The translations under genes and the position numbers were made by a program. From Bacillus gobiensis (GTDB taxonomy: Bacteria; Bacillota; Bacilli; Bacillales; Bacillaceae): a stretch of 64,000 nucleotides of DNA. Shown here one piece after another: positions 1-8,903 of the stretch (position 1 is its first letter; every line of letters begins with the position of its first letter). Location: the NCBI RefSeq assembly GCF_001278705.1, contig NZ_CP012600.1:2666190-2730189 (forward strand), given 5' to 3'. The notes beneath the pieces were generated by a model. It was not told where the DNA came from, did no database searches, and saw only the letters and a list, made by a program, of their open reading frames with translations.

Positions 1-814
1 AGTCATCTAATGAGGAAAGGTGGGCATCATTGCTTGAGTTTTCGCAATGATCACACTTCCACTTGCCTTCTTCTCTTTTCATTGGCAGTCGATCACAAGA
101 CGGACAATGCACACCTGTCAGAATGTCTTTCTCTGCGATTTGGAATTGCTGCAGAATAGAAGGTTGGATTGGTTGATGATTTTTATAAAGGCGATGAGAA
201 ATTTTTTTCAGTTCTTTATTCGATAATTTCACTGTTTTATGTAATGCTTCGAGAGCTTCAAGCTTGAAAGGGAGTGCATTGGAGTGGATCACTTTTTCTT
301 TCATTTCTTTCTCATTAGGGGAGCACCTTATAATTGTCGAAGAATTGCTAATGACGACCAATGAGACAATCGGTACACTCGGGTAATGATTATCTGCTAA
401 CCAGTATTTGAGCTGCTTCTCCTGTTTCTTCACCTGCAAAATAGGGTCCGGAAATCCTTTTTCCTTGCCGTCAACTGTACGAATCAGCTGGTGAAATACC
501 TGATCAAAGTACAGGCTTCCAGAGATATTTTTCACTTCAAGGATCAGAAAAAAATGCGGTGACAAAATTAAAGTATCCATTTGAAAATAATGCTTTTGGC
601 GATTTTGAAGCCTGAGATCATGCAGTAAATGATACTTGTCTGCCGGAAGAAAAGTTAAGTGGTAGTCAATCGATTGCTCTCCCCGATAGCCGGCATAACT
701 TTTTAACAGCTCTTCTTCGATTTTTTTGCGGCTGGGATGATTTGAAGGCAGTCTTCTTAACAAAGCCTTGAAGATTAAAATTTTTCGGGGGATTTTTCTA
801 TCTTTTACGATCAA
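1..814 (-). CDS. NERD-domain protein, 3' end cut by window edge
   Basis: The frame is open from a TTG at 814 down to base 2 with no stop, so the C-terminus lies outside the window; 271 residues are visible. An AAGGAG ribosome-binding site about 8 bases upstream supports the TTG. The middle looks like a nuclease-related NERD domain: GEQSIDYHL near residue 45, MDTLIL near 80 and LEVKN near 93 carry the acidic and lysine residues expected of a PD-(D/E)XK-like fold. The visible C-terminus has a CPSC...CEHC zinc ribbon. Proteins of this family are common in Bacillus but their cellular role is poorly defined. The assignment is by motif only. Confidence 0.75.
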   Translation of the reverse strand, partial: MIVKDRKIPRKILIFKALLRRLPSNHPSRKKIEEELLKSYAGYRGEQSIDYHLTFLPADKYHLLHDLRLQNRQKHYFQMDTLILSPHFFLILEVKNISGSLYFDQVFHQLIRTVDGKEKGFPDPILQVKKQEKQLKYWLADNHYPSVPIVSLVVISNSSTIIRCSPNEKEMKEKVIHSNALPFKLEALEALHKTVKLSNKELKKISHRLYKNHQPIQPSILQQFQIAEKDILTGVHCPSCDRLPMKREEGKWKCDHCENSSNDAHLSSLDD

Positions 815-985
815 AAAGGGACACTCCTTTTTCTTCTATTATACGAGTTGCTTCGGCAATGGAGAAGGTATACCTCTAATTTAAGATTATTTTTATAGAA
901 AAAGTCGATCTTGCTTCTGCCTGGATTAAGAATCTACTTTTACCAGGAGAATACTGACCGATAAGGGAATTTTGGTGACTGTTTG

Positions 986-1510
986 GCTGATTTTTGTAAC
1001 CACTTTGCTATTTTTTGCGACCACTTTTGCTTTTTTTCGGATCACTTACGAAATTATTCGACCCCCAACCGATTCCAGCAGCTTTTCCTCGGGCAGCCGA
1101 TCCGCTTCTCAAACGGGATTCGACCCGTTTCGGGAGTTATTACGACCGCTTCGCTGATTTTTGTGACCACTTCAGGATTTATTGCGACCTCTTCTGCTTT
1201 TTTTCGGACCACTTGCGAAATTATTCTTCCCACACCGGGTACGGCTGCTTCTTCTCAGGCAGTGAGTCCGCTTCCGCTTACGGGATTCTGACCGATCTGA
1301 GTGTTTTTGCGACCGCTTCGCTGATTTTTGTAACCACTTCGGGATTTATTACGACCTCTTCTGCTTTTTTTCGGACCACTAGCGAATTTATTCGACCTCA
1401 CCCGATTCCGGCAGCTTTTCCTCAGGCAGCGAATCCGCTTTGCTCACGGGATTCTGACCGCTACGGAAGTTTTTGCGACCTCTTCCCCTTTTTTTTGGAC
1501 CATTTTCTAA
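986..1510. repeat. 167-bp tandem repeat built of 21-bp subunits (array A)
   Basis: The word gctgatttttgt starts at 986, 1153 and 1320, exactly 167 bp apart each time, and the rest of each unit matches with scattered substitutions. A partial fourth unit follows. Within a unit, cores of the form TTTTKCGACCACTT recur about every 21 bases (for example at 999, 1020, 1041 and at 1145, 1166, 1187, 1208). Because 167 is not a multiple of three, successive copies fall in different reading frames. The long open frames here are therefore probably not genes. Bases 815-985 hold nothing recognisable. Confidence 0.9.
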
Positions 1511-1558
1511 ATAATTCGCCTCGCAACTGCTCCAGACAGGCTGCTGACAATACGAAAA

Positions 1559-1585
1559 ATCCACCTGCATATGCAGATGGAGCCA
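1559..1585 (-). terminator. Rho-independent terminator
   Basis: On the minus strand a hairpin with arms TCCAtCTGCA and TGCAGgTGGA is followed by TTTTT. It lies just downstream of the broken zinc-ribbon/GyrI gene. Confidence 0.7.
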
Positions 1586-1590
1586 AAAAC

Positions 1591-2272
1591 CTAAGCCTTC
1601 ACAGCAATATATATTTTCACTTGTGCTTCGTCTGGATTTATTGACTCAGCATCATACACTTCAAAATCTCCTGTGAAGGTGCGGGGATGCTTGTCTTTCC
1701 AATTCCAGATTGTGTTCCATAATTCAGGCACCACCTCTTTGACATTTCCTGTTCGAGAAGTGAATACCGCATATGTTGATTCCGGCAGCAGGCTGGAAAA
1801 TGAAGATCCCTCCTTTTTTTCTGTAAAGCTTCCAATCGCAAAAGTATACCCCCCTGATTCATCACTTGTCTAATTTGTATATAAAGCAATAATATCTTCT
1901 TTTGGAGATTGCCTTGCAAAATATCGCTCCCATAACAACGGAATTTCTCCTTTGCCGTCTATTTCTTTCTCATTCGATGTCTCCGTTGAAAACCTGCGTC
2001 GGCAATTTCACAAATAACGGATCAACTTTCCAACGCGATAATGCAGGCAGTACTTCTTTTAAAATCGATCTCGCTTGCTGCTCGGGCATTCCTTCCCCTG
2101 TCATATGCGGTACGCAGATTTCTATCATTTCTTCCATTGTGGTGTCTGGCTGAGTGAATGTACCGTTTTCGTAACAATACTTACAATATTCATTCGTTTT
2201 CTCTCCTGTTTGTTCGGTTCCAAAAACCTCTAATGACATTGGCATGCTGCAGCTTTGGCAAATTTGTTCCAT
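1591..2272 (-). pseudogene. Broken zinc-ribbon plus GyrI-like effector-binding protein
   Basis: The first 100 residues, from 2272, carry a zinc ribbon (CQSCSMP...YCKYCYENG) and the TQPDTTMEEMIEICVP block typical of putative zinc-ribbon proteins. That frame stops at 1970. The expected GyrI-like (AraC effector-binding) half continues in another frame from about 2000 (TSNEKEIDGKGEIPLLWERYF) to a TAG at 1591. It is also cut by an in-frame TAG after ALYTN near 1870. So a single ancestral gene has at least one frameshift and one nonsense mutation. GyrI-type domains bind small hydrophobic ligands, but this copy is unlikely to make the intact protein. Sequencing error at one site cannot be excluded; two independent lesions make true decay more likely. 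Confidence 0.75.
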
Positions 2273-2306
2273 TTGATCTCCTCCTTTTTCTCCAAGTATA
2301 CAAAGA

Positions 2307-2334
2307 GAAACCTGACAGCAGTTTGTCAGGTTTC
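2307..2334 (-). terminator. Terminator overlapping the stop codon of the WYL regulator
   Basis: Arms GAAACCTGACA and TGTCAGGTTTC form an 11-bp perfect stem around a 6-base loop. The TGA stop of the upstream regulator (2326-2328) lies inside one arm. The T-rich tail is weak (TCTTTG). Confidence 0.65.
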
Positions 2335-3264
2335 ATACATGTGATAAATTTCTTTTGCTAATTCGTTTAGTTTTTTACGAATATGCAACGGCCGGACCAC
2401 TTCAATAGACGTGCCGAAGTTCAGCAAAAAGCCGTACAGCCCTTCGTCTTCCGGATACGCTGTAGTAATGATCATTTCTTCCCGCTCATTCAGCTGTATT
2501 GCTTCGACTCCGAACCATTCCTCAGCCAGTCTTTTGCCTTTGTCTTTCACACGAATCTCTAATTCCACCAAATTTTCAGGCTTATTCCATTCTGTATCCC
2601 AAGGAAGGTCTGTAAGCTCTACCTTTCTCCTAACAAAAGTCACGGTTGATGTCTGGATATCCTTCATCCGCATCAGTTTAAAAAAGCGAAATGCTTCTTT
2701 CTCCATACAGTAGGCATAAAGGTACCAGTTCCGCGATTTCAGTACCAACGTATGCGGCTCAGCCTGCCTTACTGAAACCATCCCTTTATTATTTACATAG
2801 GAAAATGAAACGATATGAGTGCTGTCAATTGCCTCGCTTAAGAGCTGCAGCTTATTTTTTATCTTCTCGTCTTTTCCCCAAGTCGAAATATCGATAAACC
2901 ACTTGTCTGTTTTTGCTTGAAATTTACTTTCACCATCATGCTTGACAAGATTTCGGATTTTTTCCAATGCAGCTCTCATATGATTGGAGTCATACGTAGA
3001 GGAAATACTATGTAAAGCTGTAGCGATAGCTGCAAGTTCATCTTCGGTCAGCCACTTTTTCTCGATACGATATTCATCCATGATTCCGATGCCGCCTCCG
3101 GTCCCCTGATAAGTGATGACCGGAATTCCCGCTTGATTGATCGTATCGATGTCACGGTAGATCGTTCGGACAGAAACTTCAAATATATCAGCCAACTCTT
3201 TTGCCTGAATTCTGCGCTTCCCAAGCAACACAACGATGATTGCTAACAGCCGATCCAATTTCAT
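2326..3264 (-). CDS. YafY/YobV-like transcriptional regulator (HTH_11 plus WYL)
   Basis: This 312-residue protein starts MKLDRLLAIIVVLLGKRR, the usual opening of a DeoR-like helix-turn-helix; the recognition helix is near VSVRTIYRDIDTINQAGIP (about 30-50). The central and C-terminal parts fit a WYL domain (HTLVLKSRNWYLYAYC near 180-195), which in this family senses ligands or nucleic acids. It lies 27 bases downstream of pxpC on the same strand and is probably cotranscribed with the 5-oxoprolinase operon. In B. subtilis the equivalent place holds the unrelated IclR-type gene kipR. That it regulates the pxp operon is an inference from position only. Confidence 0.85.
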   Translation of the reverse strand: MKLDRLLAIIVVLLGKRRIQAKELADIFEVSVRTIYRDIDTINQAGIPVITYQGTGGGIGIMDEYRIEKKWLTEDELAAIATALHSISSTYDSNHMRAALEKIRNLVKHDGESKFQAKTDKWFIDISTWGKDEKIKNKLQLLSEAIDSTHIVSFSYVNNKGMVSVRQAEPHTLVLKSRNWYLYAYCMEKEAFRFFKLMRMKDIQTSTVTFVRRKVELTDLPWDTEWNKPENLVELEIRVKDKGKRLAEEWFGVEAIQLNEREEMIITTAYPEDEGLYGFLLNFGTSIEVVRPLHIRKKLNELAKEIYHMYET

Positions 3265-3291
3265 CCCGGTGACCCAACTTCCTTTCTAAGG

Positions 3292-4299
3292 TTATGTTTT
3301 CCTGTATTCCAATGCAATACCGGTTTGGAGCTCAGTCATCATTTGTTCGTTTTCTATCAGGATGTCTTCAGCTTCTTTCCGAGTTACTGGAGAAAAACGG
3401 AGCTTTTCACCTGGCATCAATTGACCAATGGTAGGTAAGTCGGCCGTTATTATTTGTCCAATACGCGGATAGCCTCCGGTCGTCTGCCGATCTGCCATGA
3501 GGATAATCGGATTGCCATCAGGAGGTACTTGTATCGTCCCAAAGGATACAGCTTCAGAAAGCATTTCGAGTGGCTCTGTCAATTTTAACTGCGGTCCGTT
3601 CATTCTGTAGCCCATCCGGTCTGACTGGCCGGAAATTTGAAAAGCTTCAGATAAAAACTTCTTTTGTGTTTCATTCGTAAACTTTTCAAATTGTTCTCCC
3701 GGAATCACCCGAATGACAGGTTCCTTTTTAAAAGATAGAAAAGGAGGATAATAGACAGACCATTCCGGAGCGGCGCAGCTGTATTCATTAAGCAGCTTAT
3801 TCATAAACCTCAGGACCGCTTCCTTCTTTTCACCGATTTTCAGTGGATCTCCTTTTTGCAGCGCTCTTCCGCTAAACCCGCCAATCGCGCCCCTGAGATA
3901 TGTACTTTTGCTGTTCATCACTATAGGAACATCAAATCCTCCTGCAGCTGCTAAATAACAGCGTGAGCCGGAACGCCTGGGTCCGAAGGTAAGCGTCTGA
4001 TCCTTCTTTAAAACAAACGGTTTCCACGCTTTCATCGGGCTCCCGTCAATCGAAAGTGCTGCATCAGCCCCAGCTGCGGCAAGCAGTACATCTTCCTCTG
4101 CTCGAAGTGAGGGTCCGGGTCCCATTAAAGTGATTTCGAGAGCAGCTTCGTTTTCAGGATTGCCGACAAGGAAATTTGCAATTCTGAGAGAGTAAGTATC
4201 CATTGCACCTCCCGTCAGAACACCATGCTTTTGGTAGCCAAATCGGCCGAGATCCTGAATTGTCGTGAGCAGGCCGGGTTTTTCGATAAGGAGACTCAT
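3292..4299 (-). CDS. pxpC: 5-oxoprolinase subunit C (biotin-dependent carboxyltransferase-like)
   Basis: This 335-residue protein (B. subtilis KipA/YcsJ) starts MSLLIEKPGLLTTIQDLGR, the signature of the urea amidolyase/carboxyltransferase subdomain family, and contains QSDRMGYRMNGP and GGYPRIGQI further on. PxpA, PxpB and PxpC together hydrolyse 5-oxoproline, a metabolic damage product of glutamine and glutathione, to glutamate at the cost of ATP. Its ATG overlaps the end of pxpB by four bases, so the two are translationally coupled. Confidence 0.93.
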   Translation of the reverse strand: MSLLIEKPGLLTTIQDLGRFGYQKHGVLTGGAMDTYSLRIANFLVGNPENEAALEITLMGPGPSLRAEEDVLLAAAGADAALSIDGSPMKAWKPFVLKKDQTLTFGPRRSGSRCYLAAAGGFDVPIVMNSKSTYLRGAIGGFSGRALQKGDPLKIGEKKEAVLRFMNKLLNEYSCAAPEWSVYYPPFLSFKKEPVIRVIPGEQFEKFTNETQKKFLSEAFQISGQSDRMGYRMNGPQLKLTEPLEMLSEAVSFGTIQVPPDGNPIILMADRQTTGGYPRIGQIITADLPTIGQLMPGEKLRFSPVTRKEAEDILIENEQMMTELQTGIALEYRKT

Positions 4300-5033
4300 G
4301 CGTCTTCCTCCTCTTCATATGCTAAAAATTCTTCTTCACTTATCGGGTGGAATTTAACGATATCTCCTGCTTGAAGCAGGCTCGGTGGTTCAGATAGCGG
4401 CCTGAATAAAGCTAGCGGGGTTTGTCCGATCAGCTGCCAGCCCCCAGGTGTTGAAATAGGGTACACGCCAGTCTGCTTCCCTGCGATCCCAACCGAGCCC
4501 TTCGGAATTGAAGTTCTCGGTGAAGAGCGCCTCGGGGCTGCGATTTTTTCATCCAACCCTCCGAGGAAAGGAAAACCAGGGGCAAAACCGATCATATAAA
4601 CTGTGTATTCCCCATTCGTGTGGATGTCTATTACCTCATCGTCTGTCAGGCCATTGCTGGCTGCAACCTCCTGTAAATCAGGGCCAAATCTGCCACCATA
4701 GCATACCGGGATACGAATGGTGCGGGCAGTACTTTCCAATGAGCCTGGCATTTTATCAAGGCTTTCTTCTATATTCGATTTCACCCACTCAAATGGAGCC
4801 TGCTTCGAATCCTTATAGACGACCCAGGGATCATAAAACAGAGTAACACTTGTAAATGAGGCTACACATTCAATGAAGCCTTTAAACGGGTGATCTTCAA
4901 AATAACGGGCAGCAGTCTGGACCATTTCATGCACCTTCTGGTTGATTTCTTCGCCAAACCTGACTGTTATTGCTGAATCACCAAGGGAGGATATCGTTAT
5001 GCTTCTTGATTCTTTCGCTGACAATAACATCAC
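4296..5033 (-). CDS. pxpB: 5-oxoprolinase subunit B (KipI family)
   Basis: The protein is about 245 residues. Conserved blocks are LGDSAITVRFGEEI at the start and GFAPGFPFLGGLDEKI near 155, followed by RTSIPKGSVGIAGKQTG and STPGGWQLIGQTP, all typical of the allophanate hydrolase subunit 1/PxpB fold. In B. subtilis the homologue KipI also inhibits the sporulation kinase KinA; whether that holds here is unknown. The strong AGAGGTG ribosome-binding site overlaps the GTG-ATG start, so a TTG at 5024 may be the real initiation codon. Confidence 0.93.
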   Translation of the reverse strand: MMLLSAKESRSITISSLGDSAITVRFGEEINQKVHEMVQTAARYFEDHPFKGFIECVASFTSVTLFYDPWVVYKDSKQAPFEWVKSNIEESLDKMPGSLESTARTIRIPVCYGGRFGPDLQEVAASNGLTDDEVIDIHTNGEYTVYMIGFAPGFPFLGGLDEKIAAPRRSSPRTSIPKGSVGIAGKQTGVYPISTPGGWQLIGQTPLALFRPLSEPPSLLQAGDIVKFHPISEEEFLAYEEEEDA

Positions 5034-5079
5034 CTCTATATAAAAGAAAAATACAGAAAATCAAAGTTTTCTGTATTCA

Positions 5080-5880
5080 TTATAGTACACCGTATTGTTC
5101 ATCGCTAACATCGGTTACAAACATGTGGCCTGGGGAATGTGTAATCATCAGTTCCGGCTTAGCATGCATGGCAACAGCCTGGGGGGTTACTCCGCAAGCC
5201 CAAAATACGGGAACTTCCCCAGCATCAACTGAAACCGCATCACCGAAATCAGGCGCAGCCAAGTCTTGGATCCCAATTGTTTCTGGGCTCCCAATGTGTA
5301 CCGGACCGCCATGAACAGCTGGAAAACGGCTCGTCACCTGGACAGCACGGACCACATCTTTTTCTTTTACCGGCTTCATGCTGACGACCATATTCCCGTC
5401 AAATTTCCCTGCCCTTGTACAAGCGATATTCGACTTATACATCGGTACGTTGCACCCCAGGTCAATATGCCGAATCGGAATGCCATTGTTGATCAAAGCG
5501 TGTTCAAAAGTAAAGCTGCAGCCAATCAGAAAACCGACCATGTCATCTTCCCAAAATGGCGTAATATCCTGAACCTCTTCAGATAACTCTCCATTCCGAT
5601 AGATACGGTAGCTTCCGATATCAGTTCGAATGTCACCCTCTGGAGCAACCAGGGAAGGTATCGGCGAACCTGGTTCGGTCACGTCAAGCAACGGACAGGG
5701 TTTTTGGTTTCGTTGGCAAAAAAGCAGAAAACTAAAGGCGTCTTCTTTTTTTAATACTGCGAGATTGGCTTGGGCATATCCTCTGGCCACACCTGCTGTC
5801 GGCCCGTTAAACTGGTTGGTTCGGATTAACTCACGAATCTCACGCGGAGACTTCCCGGCTAAATTTTTCAAGACTGCCAC
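5080..5880 (-). CDS. ycsI: Putative hydro-lyase YcsI (DUF1445)
   Basis: This 266-residue DUF1445 protein carries GPTAGVARGYAQANLAVL near 30-45, VGFLIGCSFTFEHAL near 115 and SPGHMFVTDV near the C-terminus. Related proteins include D-glutamate cyclases, which interconvert D-glutamate and 5-oxo-D-proline. The location between the ycsG transporter and pxpB fits a role in feeding or draining oxoproline. The substrate here is inferred, not shown. It starts 5 bases after the stop of ycsG and is 46 bases upstream of pxpB. Confidence 0.9.
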   Translation of the reverse strand: MAVLKNLAGKSPREIRELIRTNQFNGPTAGVARGYAQANLAVLKKEDAFSFLLFCQRNQKPCPLLDVTEPGSPIPSLVAPEGDIRTDIGSYRIYRNGELSEEVQDITPFWEDDMVGFLIGCSFTFEHALINNGIPIRHIDLGCNVPMYKSNIACTRAGKFDGNMVVSMKPVKEKDVVRAVQVTSRFPAVHGGPVHIGSPETIGIQDLAAPDFGDAVSVDAGEVPVFWACGVTPQAVAMHAKPELMITHSPGHMFVTDVSDEQYGVL

Positions 5881-5885
5881 TCTCC

Positions 5886-7094
5886 TTATGATTGAAATAA
5901 ATCAATGATCGTATAAATCCCCATAAACGTCATGACGACAACAACAAACATTCCTGAAATGAGCAGCCATTTCGGATGCTTATAGTCGCCGACGATTCTT
6001 TTTTTCGTTACCGCAACTAGAAGCGACCCAAGAGCGATCGGTAAAATAAGAGCATTTAATGCTCCGACAATAACCAAAACGTCGACAGGACGTCCAACCG
6101 TTATAAAAGCAATTGTTGAAATGGCAATAAACGCAATAATAATGAGATTTTTATTTTTTTCAATTGCCGGGCTGAAGGTTTGAATAAACGAAACAGAGGT
6201 GTATGCAGCACCGATAACAGACGTAATCGCAGCCGCCCACATCACAATACCGAAAAATTTAAGCCCAATCATTCCAGCTCCATTCTGAAAAACGGAGGCA
6301 GCCGGGTTGTTTGGATCTAATGCTGCTCCGCTAGACACAACACCTAGCACAGCAAGGAATAAAGCGATACGCATTACCGTCGTAACCAATATTCCGATAA
6401 TCGAGCTTTTCGTTACCTCCGGAAGACTGTCAACTCCTTTGACTCCGGCGTCCAAAAGCCGATGACCGCCTGCAAATGTAATATATCCGCCTACCGTTCC
6501 TCCGACAAGTGTCACAATTGCAAGTATATCAATTTTGTCAGGCACAAACGTTTTTACTGCAGCTTCTCCAACAGGTGGTGTTGTAGCGAAGGCAATGTAA
6601 ATCGTTAATAAAATCATAACAATGCCGGCAATTTGCGTAAAACGGTCCATCGCTTTTCCTGCTTCTTTTACCAAGAAGACCAGAATGGCAATTACTGCAC
6701 TGATTGCAGCCCCCATTTGCGGAGAGATGCCAAATAGAGCCTGCAATCCGAGACCGGCACCGGCAATATTGCCGATGTTGAATGCCAATCCTCCGATCAC
6801 GATTAAGCCTGCAAGTACAAAGCCCAGACCCGGCAGCACCATATTAGCAATATCCTGTCCTCTTTTTTCAGTGACTGCAATGATGCGCCACACATTCGTC
6901 TGGGCGAAAATATCTAATAGTAATGAAATTAAAATAACAAAACCAAAGCTTGCAAGCAGGCTTTGGGTAAATACTGTCGTTTGAGTTAAAAACCCGGGTC
7001 CGATCGCTGATGTTGCCATCAAAAAGGCCGCACCGAGCAATAGCGTCCAATTGCTTTTCTTTCCGTTTTTTCCTGATGTATTAATCGGATCCAT
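5886..7094 (-). CDS. ycsG: NRAMP-family membrane transporter YcsG
   Basis: I place the start at ATG 7094 because AGGAGG sits 8 bases upstream; an upstream extension of 51 residues would overlap the pxpA end. The 402-residue product has about 11 hydrophobic segments and begins with the conserved GPGFLTQTTVFTQS block of the NRAMP fold. The family normally moves divalent metal ions with protons. Members encoded with pxp genes lack clear metal-transport evidence and may carry another solute. Confidence 0.88.
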   Translation of the reverse strand: MDPINTSGKNGKKSNWTLLLGAAFLMATSAIGPGFLTQTTVFTQSLLASFGFVILISLLLDIFAQTNVWRIIAVTEKRGQDIANMVLPGLGFVLAGLIVIGGLAFNIGNIAGAGLGLQALFGISPQMGAAISAVIAILVFLVKEAGKAMDRFTQIAGIVMILLTIYIAFATTPPVGEAAVKTFVPDKIDILAIVTLVGGTVGGYITFAGGHRLLDAGVKGVDSLPEVTKSSIIGILVTTVMRIALFLAVLGVVSSGAALDPNNPAASVFQNGAGMIGLKFFGIVMWAAAITSVIGAAYTSVSFIQTFSPAIEKNKNLIIIAFIAISTIAFITVGRPVDVLVIVGALNALILPIALGSLLVAVTKKRIVGDYKHPKWLLISGMFVVVVMTFMGIYTIIDLFQS

Positions 7095-7104
7095 GTTTTT
7101 CCTC

Positions 7105-7863
7105 CTAGCGTACGGATTTTGCTTCAATGTTAGCTTGTTCGAATGCTCCTCTAATTTTTTTCGCAAAGGATAATGCACGGATTCCGTCGCCGTGAATACA
7201 GATGGTGTCTGCTTGTATCGATATTTCTTCTCCGCCAAGCGTTGCAACTTTCTTTTCTTTCACCATCCGAATCACCTGATGGACAGCTTTTTCATCATTC
7301 GTAATCAGTGCCTCAGGCTGGCTTCTGGAAGTCAATGTACCATCTGGTTGATAGGTGCGATCGGAGAAAACCTCACTTGCGGTAGCAAGTCCTATATTTT
7401 CTCCGGCATTAATTAATTCACTGCCGGAAAGTCCGAATAAAACGAGCTCAGGATTAACCTTATATACCGCTCTGGCAATAGCATCCGCTAAAGAAGGATC
7501 CGCGGCAGCCATATTATATAAAGCCCCATGCGGTTTTACGTGCTGCATCTCAGCACCTTCCGCTTTTAAAAATCCGTAGAGGGCGCCAATTTGATAGACA
7601 ACAAGGTCATATGCTTCTTCAGAAGAAAGCTGCATATTCCGACGACCAAAACCAATTAAATCTGGCAAACCGGGGTGAGCGCCGATTTTTACTTCTTTTT
7701 CTAACGCAAGGCCTACCGTCTTTCGCATAACACTCGGATCTCCCGCATGAAATCCGCATGCGATATTCGCTGAGGTGACATAATCAAGAATCTCACTATC
7801 GTTCCCTTTTTTATATGTACCAAAGCTTTCTCCCAAGTCACAGTTTACATCAACTCTGCTCAT
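7105..7863 (-). CDS. pxpA: 5-oxoprolinase subunit A (LamB/YcsF family)
   Basis: The start at ATG 7863 is chosen for the AAAGGAG ribosome-binding site; 252 residues follow. The protein opens with [12 protein letters not shown], continues with [12 protein letters not shown] and KPHGALYNM, and ends with CIHGDGIRA, all diagnostic of the LamB/YcsF family. It is the first gene of the operon and forms 5-oxoprolinase with PxpB and PxpC. The gap to ycsG is only 10 bases. Confidence 0.94.
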   Translation of the reverse strand: MSRVDVNCDLGESFGTYKKGNDSEILDYVTSANIACGFHAGDPSVMRKTVGLALEKEVKIGAHPGLPDLIGFGRRNMQLSSEEAYDLVVYQIGALYGFLKAEGAEMQHVKPHGALYNMAAADPSLADAIARAVYKVNPELVLFGLSGSELINAGENIGLATASEVFSDRTYQPDGTLTSRSQPEALITNDEKAVHQVIRMVKEKKVATLGGEEISIQADTICIHGDGIRALSFAKKIRGAFEQANIEAKSVR

Positions 7864-7891
7864 ACAGATCACTCCTTTCTCAGGTAGGACG

Positions 7892-7900
7892 ATTATAACA
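7892..7900 (-). promoter_or_regulatory. Extended -10 promoter of the pxp operon
   Basis: The minus strand reads TGTTATAAT, an extended -10 element, about 30 bases before the pxpA start codon. No good -35 hexamer is visible, which is common for extended -10 promoters. Confidence 0.5.
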
Positions 7901-7954
7901 TTCGATTTTATAAGAAGGGAGGCGTTATTCATCTGCTATTTTTAATATGAACAA

Positions 7955-7982
7955 AAAAATCCACCTCATTCAGTGGATTTTT
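7955..7982. terminator. Bidirectional terminator
   Basis: Arms AAAAATCCAC and GTGGATTTTT flank an 8-base loop, giving T-tracts on both strands. It ends the efflux operon read on the minus strand. Confidence 0.8.
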
Positions 7983-8000
7983 CCGATGGATACGCGCTCG

Positions 8001-8336
8001 TTATCGTTTGTCATTTTCAGAAAAATTCTTTAAGACATTTCGATAAAGATTGTCATTAAGCTCGTTTTTCGGCTTTTCTGTATCATAGGTTTCATTGTCT
8101 AAAGGTTGGAGCTCTTTTAAAGCCTGACGGTATGAGACGTCGTTCATCTTTTCTGGCTGAACATCTTCCCTGGTTACCGGACTCCCGATCCCTTCGTTCC
8201 TCTCTGGCTCTTCCTCCGGCAAATGATCGGGAGCACCCGTTTTTCTATTTTCAGGAGAGGCAGCTTTAAGATTCATCGTAATGAGAGCTGCAATGACAAT
8301 AATGACAAGGATGACAATACCTATCAAATACGTCAT
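8001..8336 (-). CDS. Small single-pass membrane protein, unknown function
   Basis: This 111-residue protein starts with a strongly hydrophobic segment (TYLIGIVILVIIVIAALIT). It is followed by a charged, low-complexity cytoplasmic-type tail rich in Glu, Asn and Lys, with two short repeats: VSYRQALKEL and NLYRNVLKNF. I do not recognise the family. It lies 18 bases downstream of the flavodoxin gene and ends the efflux operon. Confidence 0.65.
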   Translation of the reverse strand: MTYLIGIVILVIIVIAALITMNLKAASPENRKTGAPDHLPEEEPERNEGIGSPVTREDVQPEKMNDVSYRQALKELQPLDNETYDTEKPKNELNDNLYRNVLKNFSENDKR

Positions 8337-8354
8337 ACGATCATCTCCTTTTCC

Positions 8355-8879
8355 TTAGTTTGCTGCCGCTTGGACGACTTTCGCAACACGTCTTCCTAGA
8401 GCCGTTCCAATTGCAGCTCCTTCCTCCGGCAAAATATCGCCATCGTTTACCGAGCAAGTAACGCCCGCCCCATAATAAGAGCCATACAGGGCGTTTTCTG
8501 GAACATTCGCCGGAAGCCCGACGATGATCATCCCCTGATGAAGCATCGGGGTGATCAGGTTCAGCATCGTGGTTTCAATGCCGCCATGAGTTGTAGCTGT
8601 TGTACAAAAAACGGCTCCAATTTTATTAACAAGCAGCCCTTTTGCCCACTGTTTTCCAAGCTTGTCAATCCATGACTTCAACCCTGAGCTGATGGTTCCG
8701 AAATGGCCCGGACATCCCCAAATAATTGCATCCATATCTTCAAGCTTATCAATATCAGCTTGATCAACGTGGTCAATAAAAACTTCCGCTGAAGGGATTT
8801 CTTTTGCTCCATTCTCAATCGCTTCAGCCAGCTGCTTCGTATGATTGCCTTCACTGTCATAAACAACATAAATCTTCAT
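8355..8879 (-). CDS. Flavodoxin-family NAD(P)H:quinone oxidoreductase-like protein
   Basis: This 174-residue protein has the FMN phosphate-binding loop near the start ([17 protein letters not shown]) and [20 protein letters not shown] near residue 54, as in WrbA-type flavoproteins. [14 protein letters not shown] near 92 is another FMN contact. A WrbA-like enzyme reduces quinones by two electrons and so protects against redox-cycling toxins. That fits its position 24 bases after an EmrB-type drug exporter. Confidence 0.85.
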   Translation of the reverse strand: MKIYVVYDSEGNHTKQLAEAIENGAKEIPSAEVFIDHVDQADIDKLEDMDAIIWGCPGHFGTISSGLKSWIDKLGKQWAKGLLVNKIGAVFCTTATTHGGIETTMLNLITPMLHQGMIIVGLPANVPENALYGSYYGAGVTCSVNDGDILPEEGAAIGTALGRRVAKVVQAAAN

Positions 8880-8903
8880 CTTGCACCCTCCTAAATTCTC
8901 AGT

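Noticed and set aside
983..1644. Long overlapping plus-strand open frames
   Set aside because: They arise from the 167-bp repeat, which changes frame with each copy; no ribosome-binding site and no recognisable protein.
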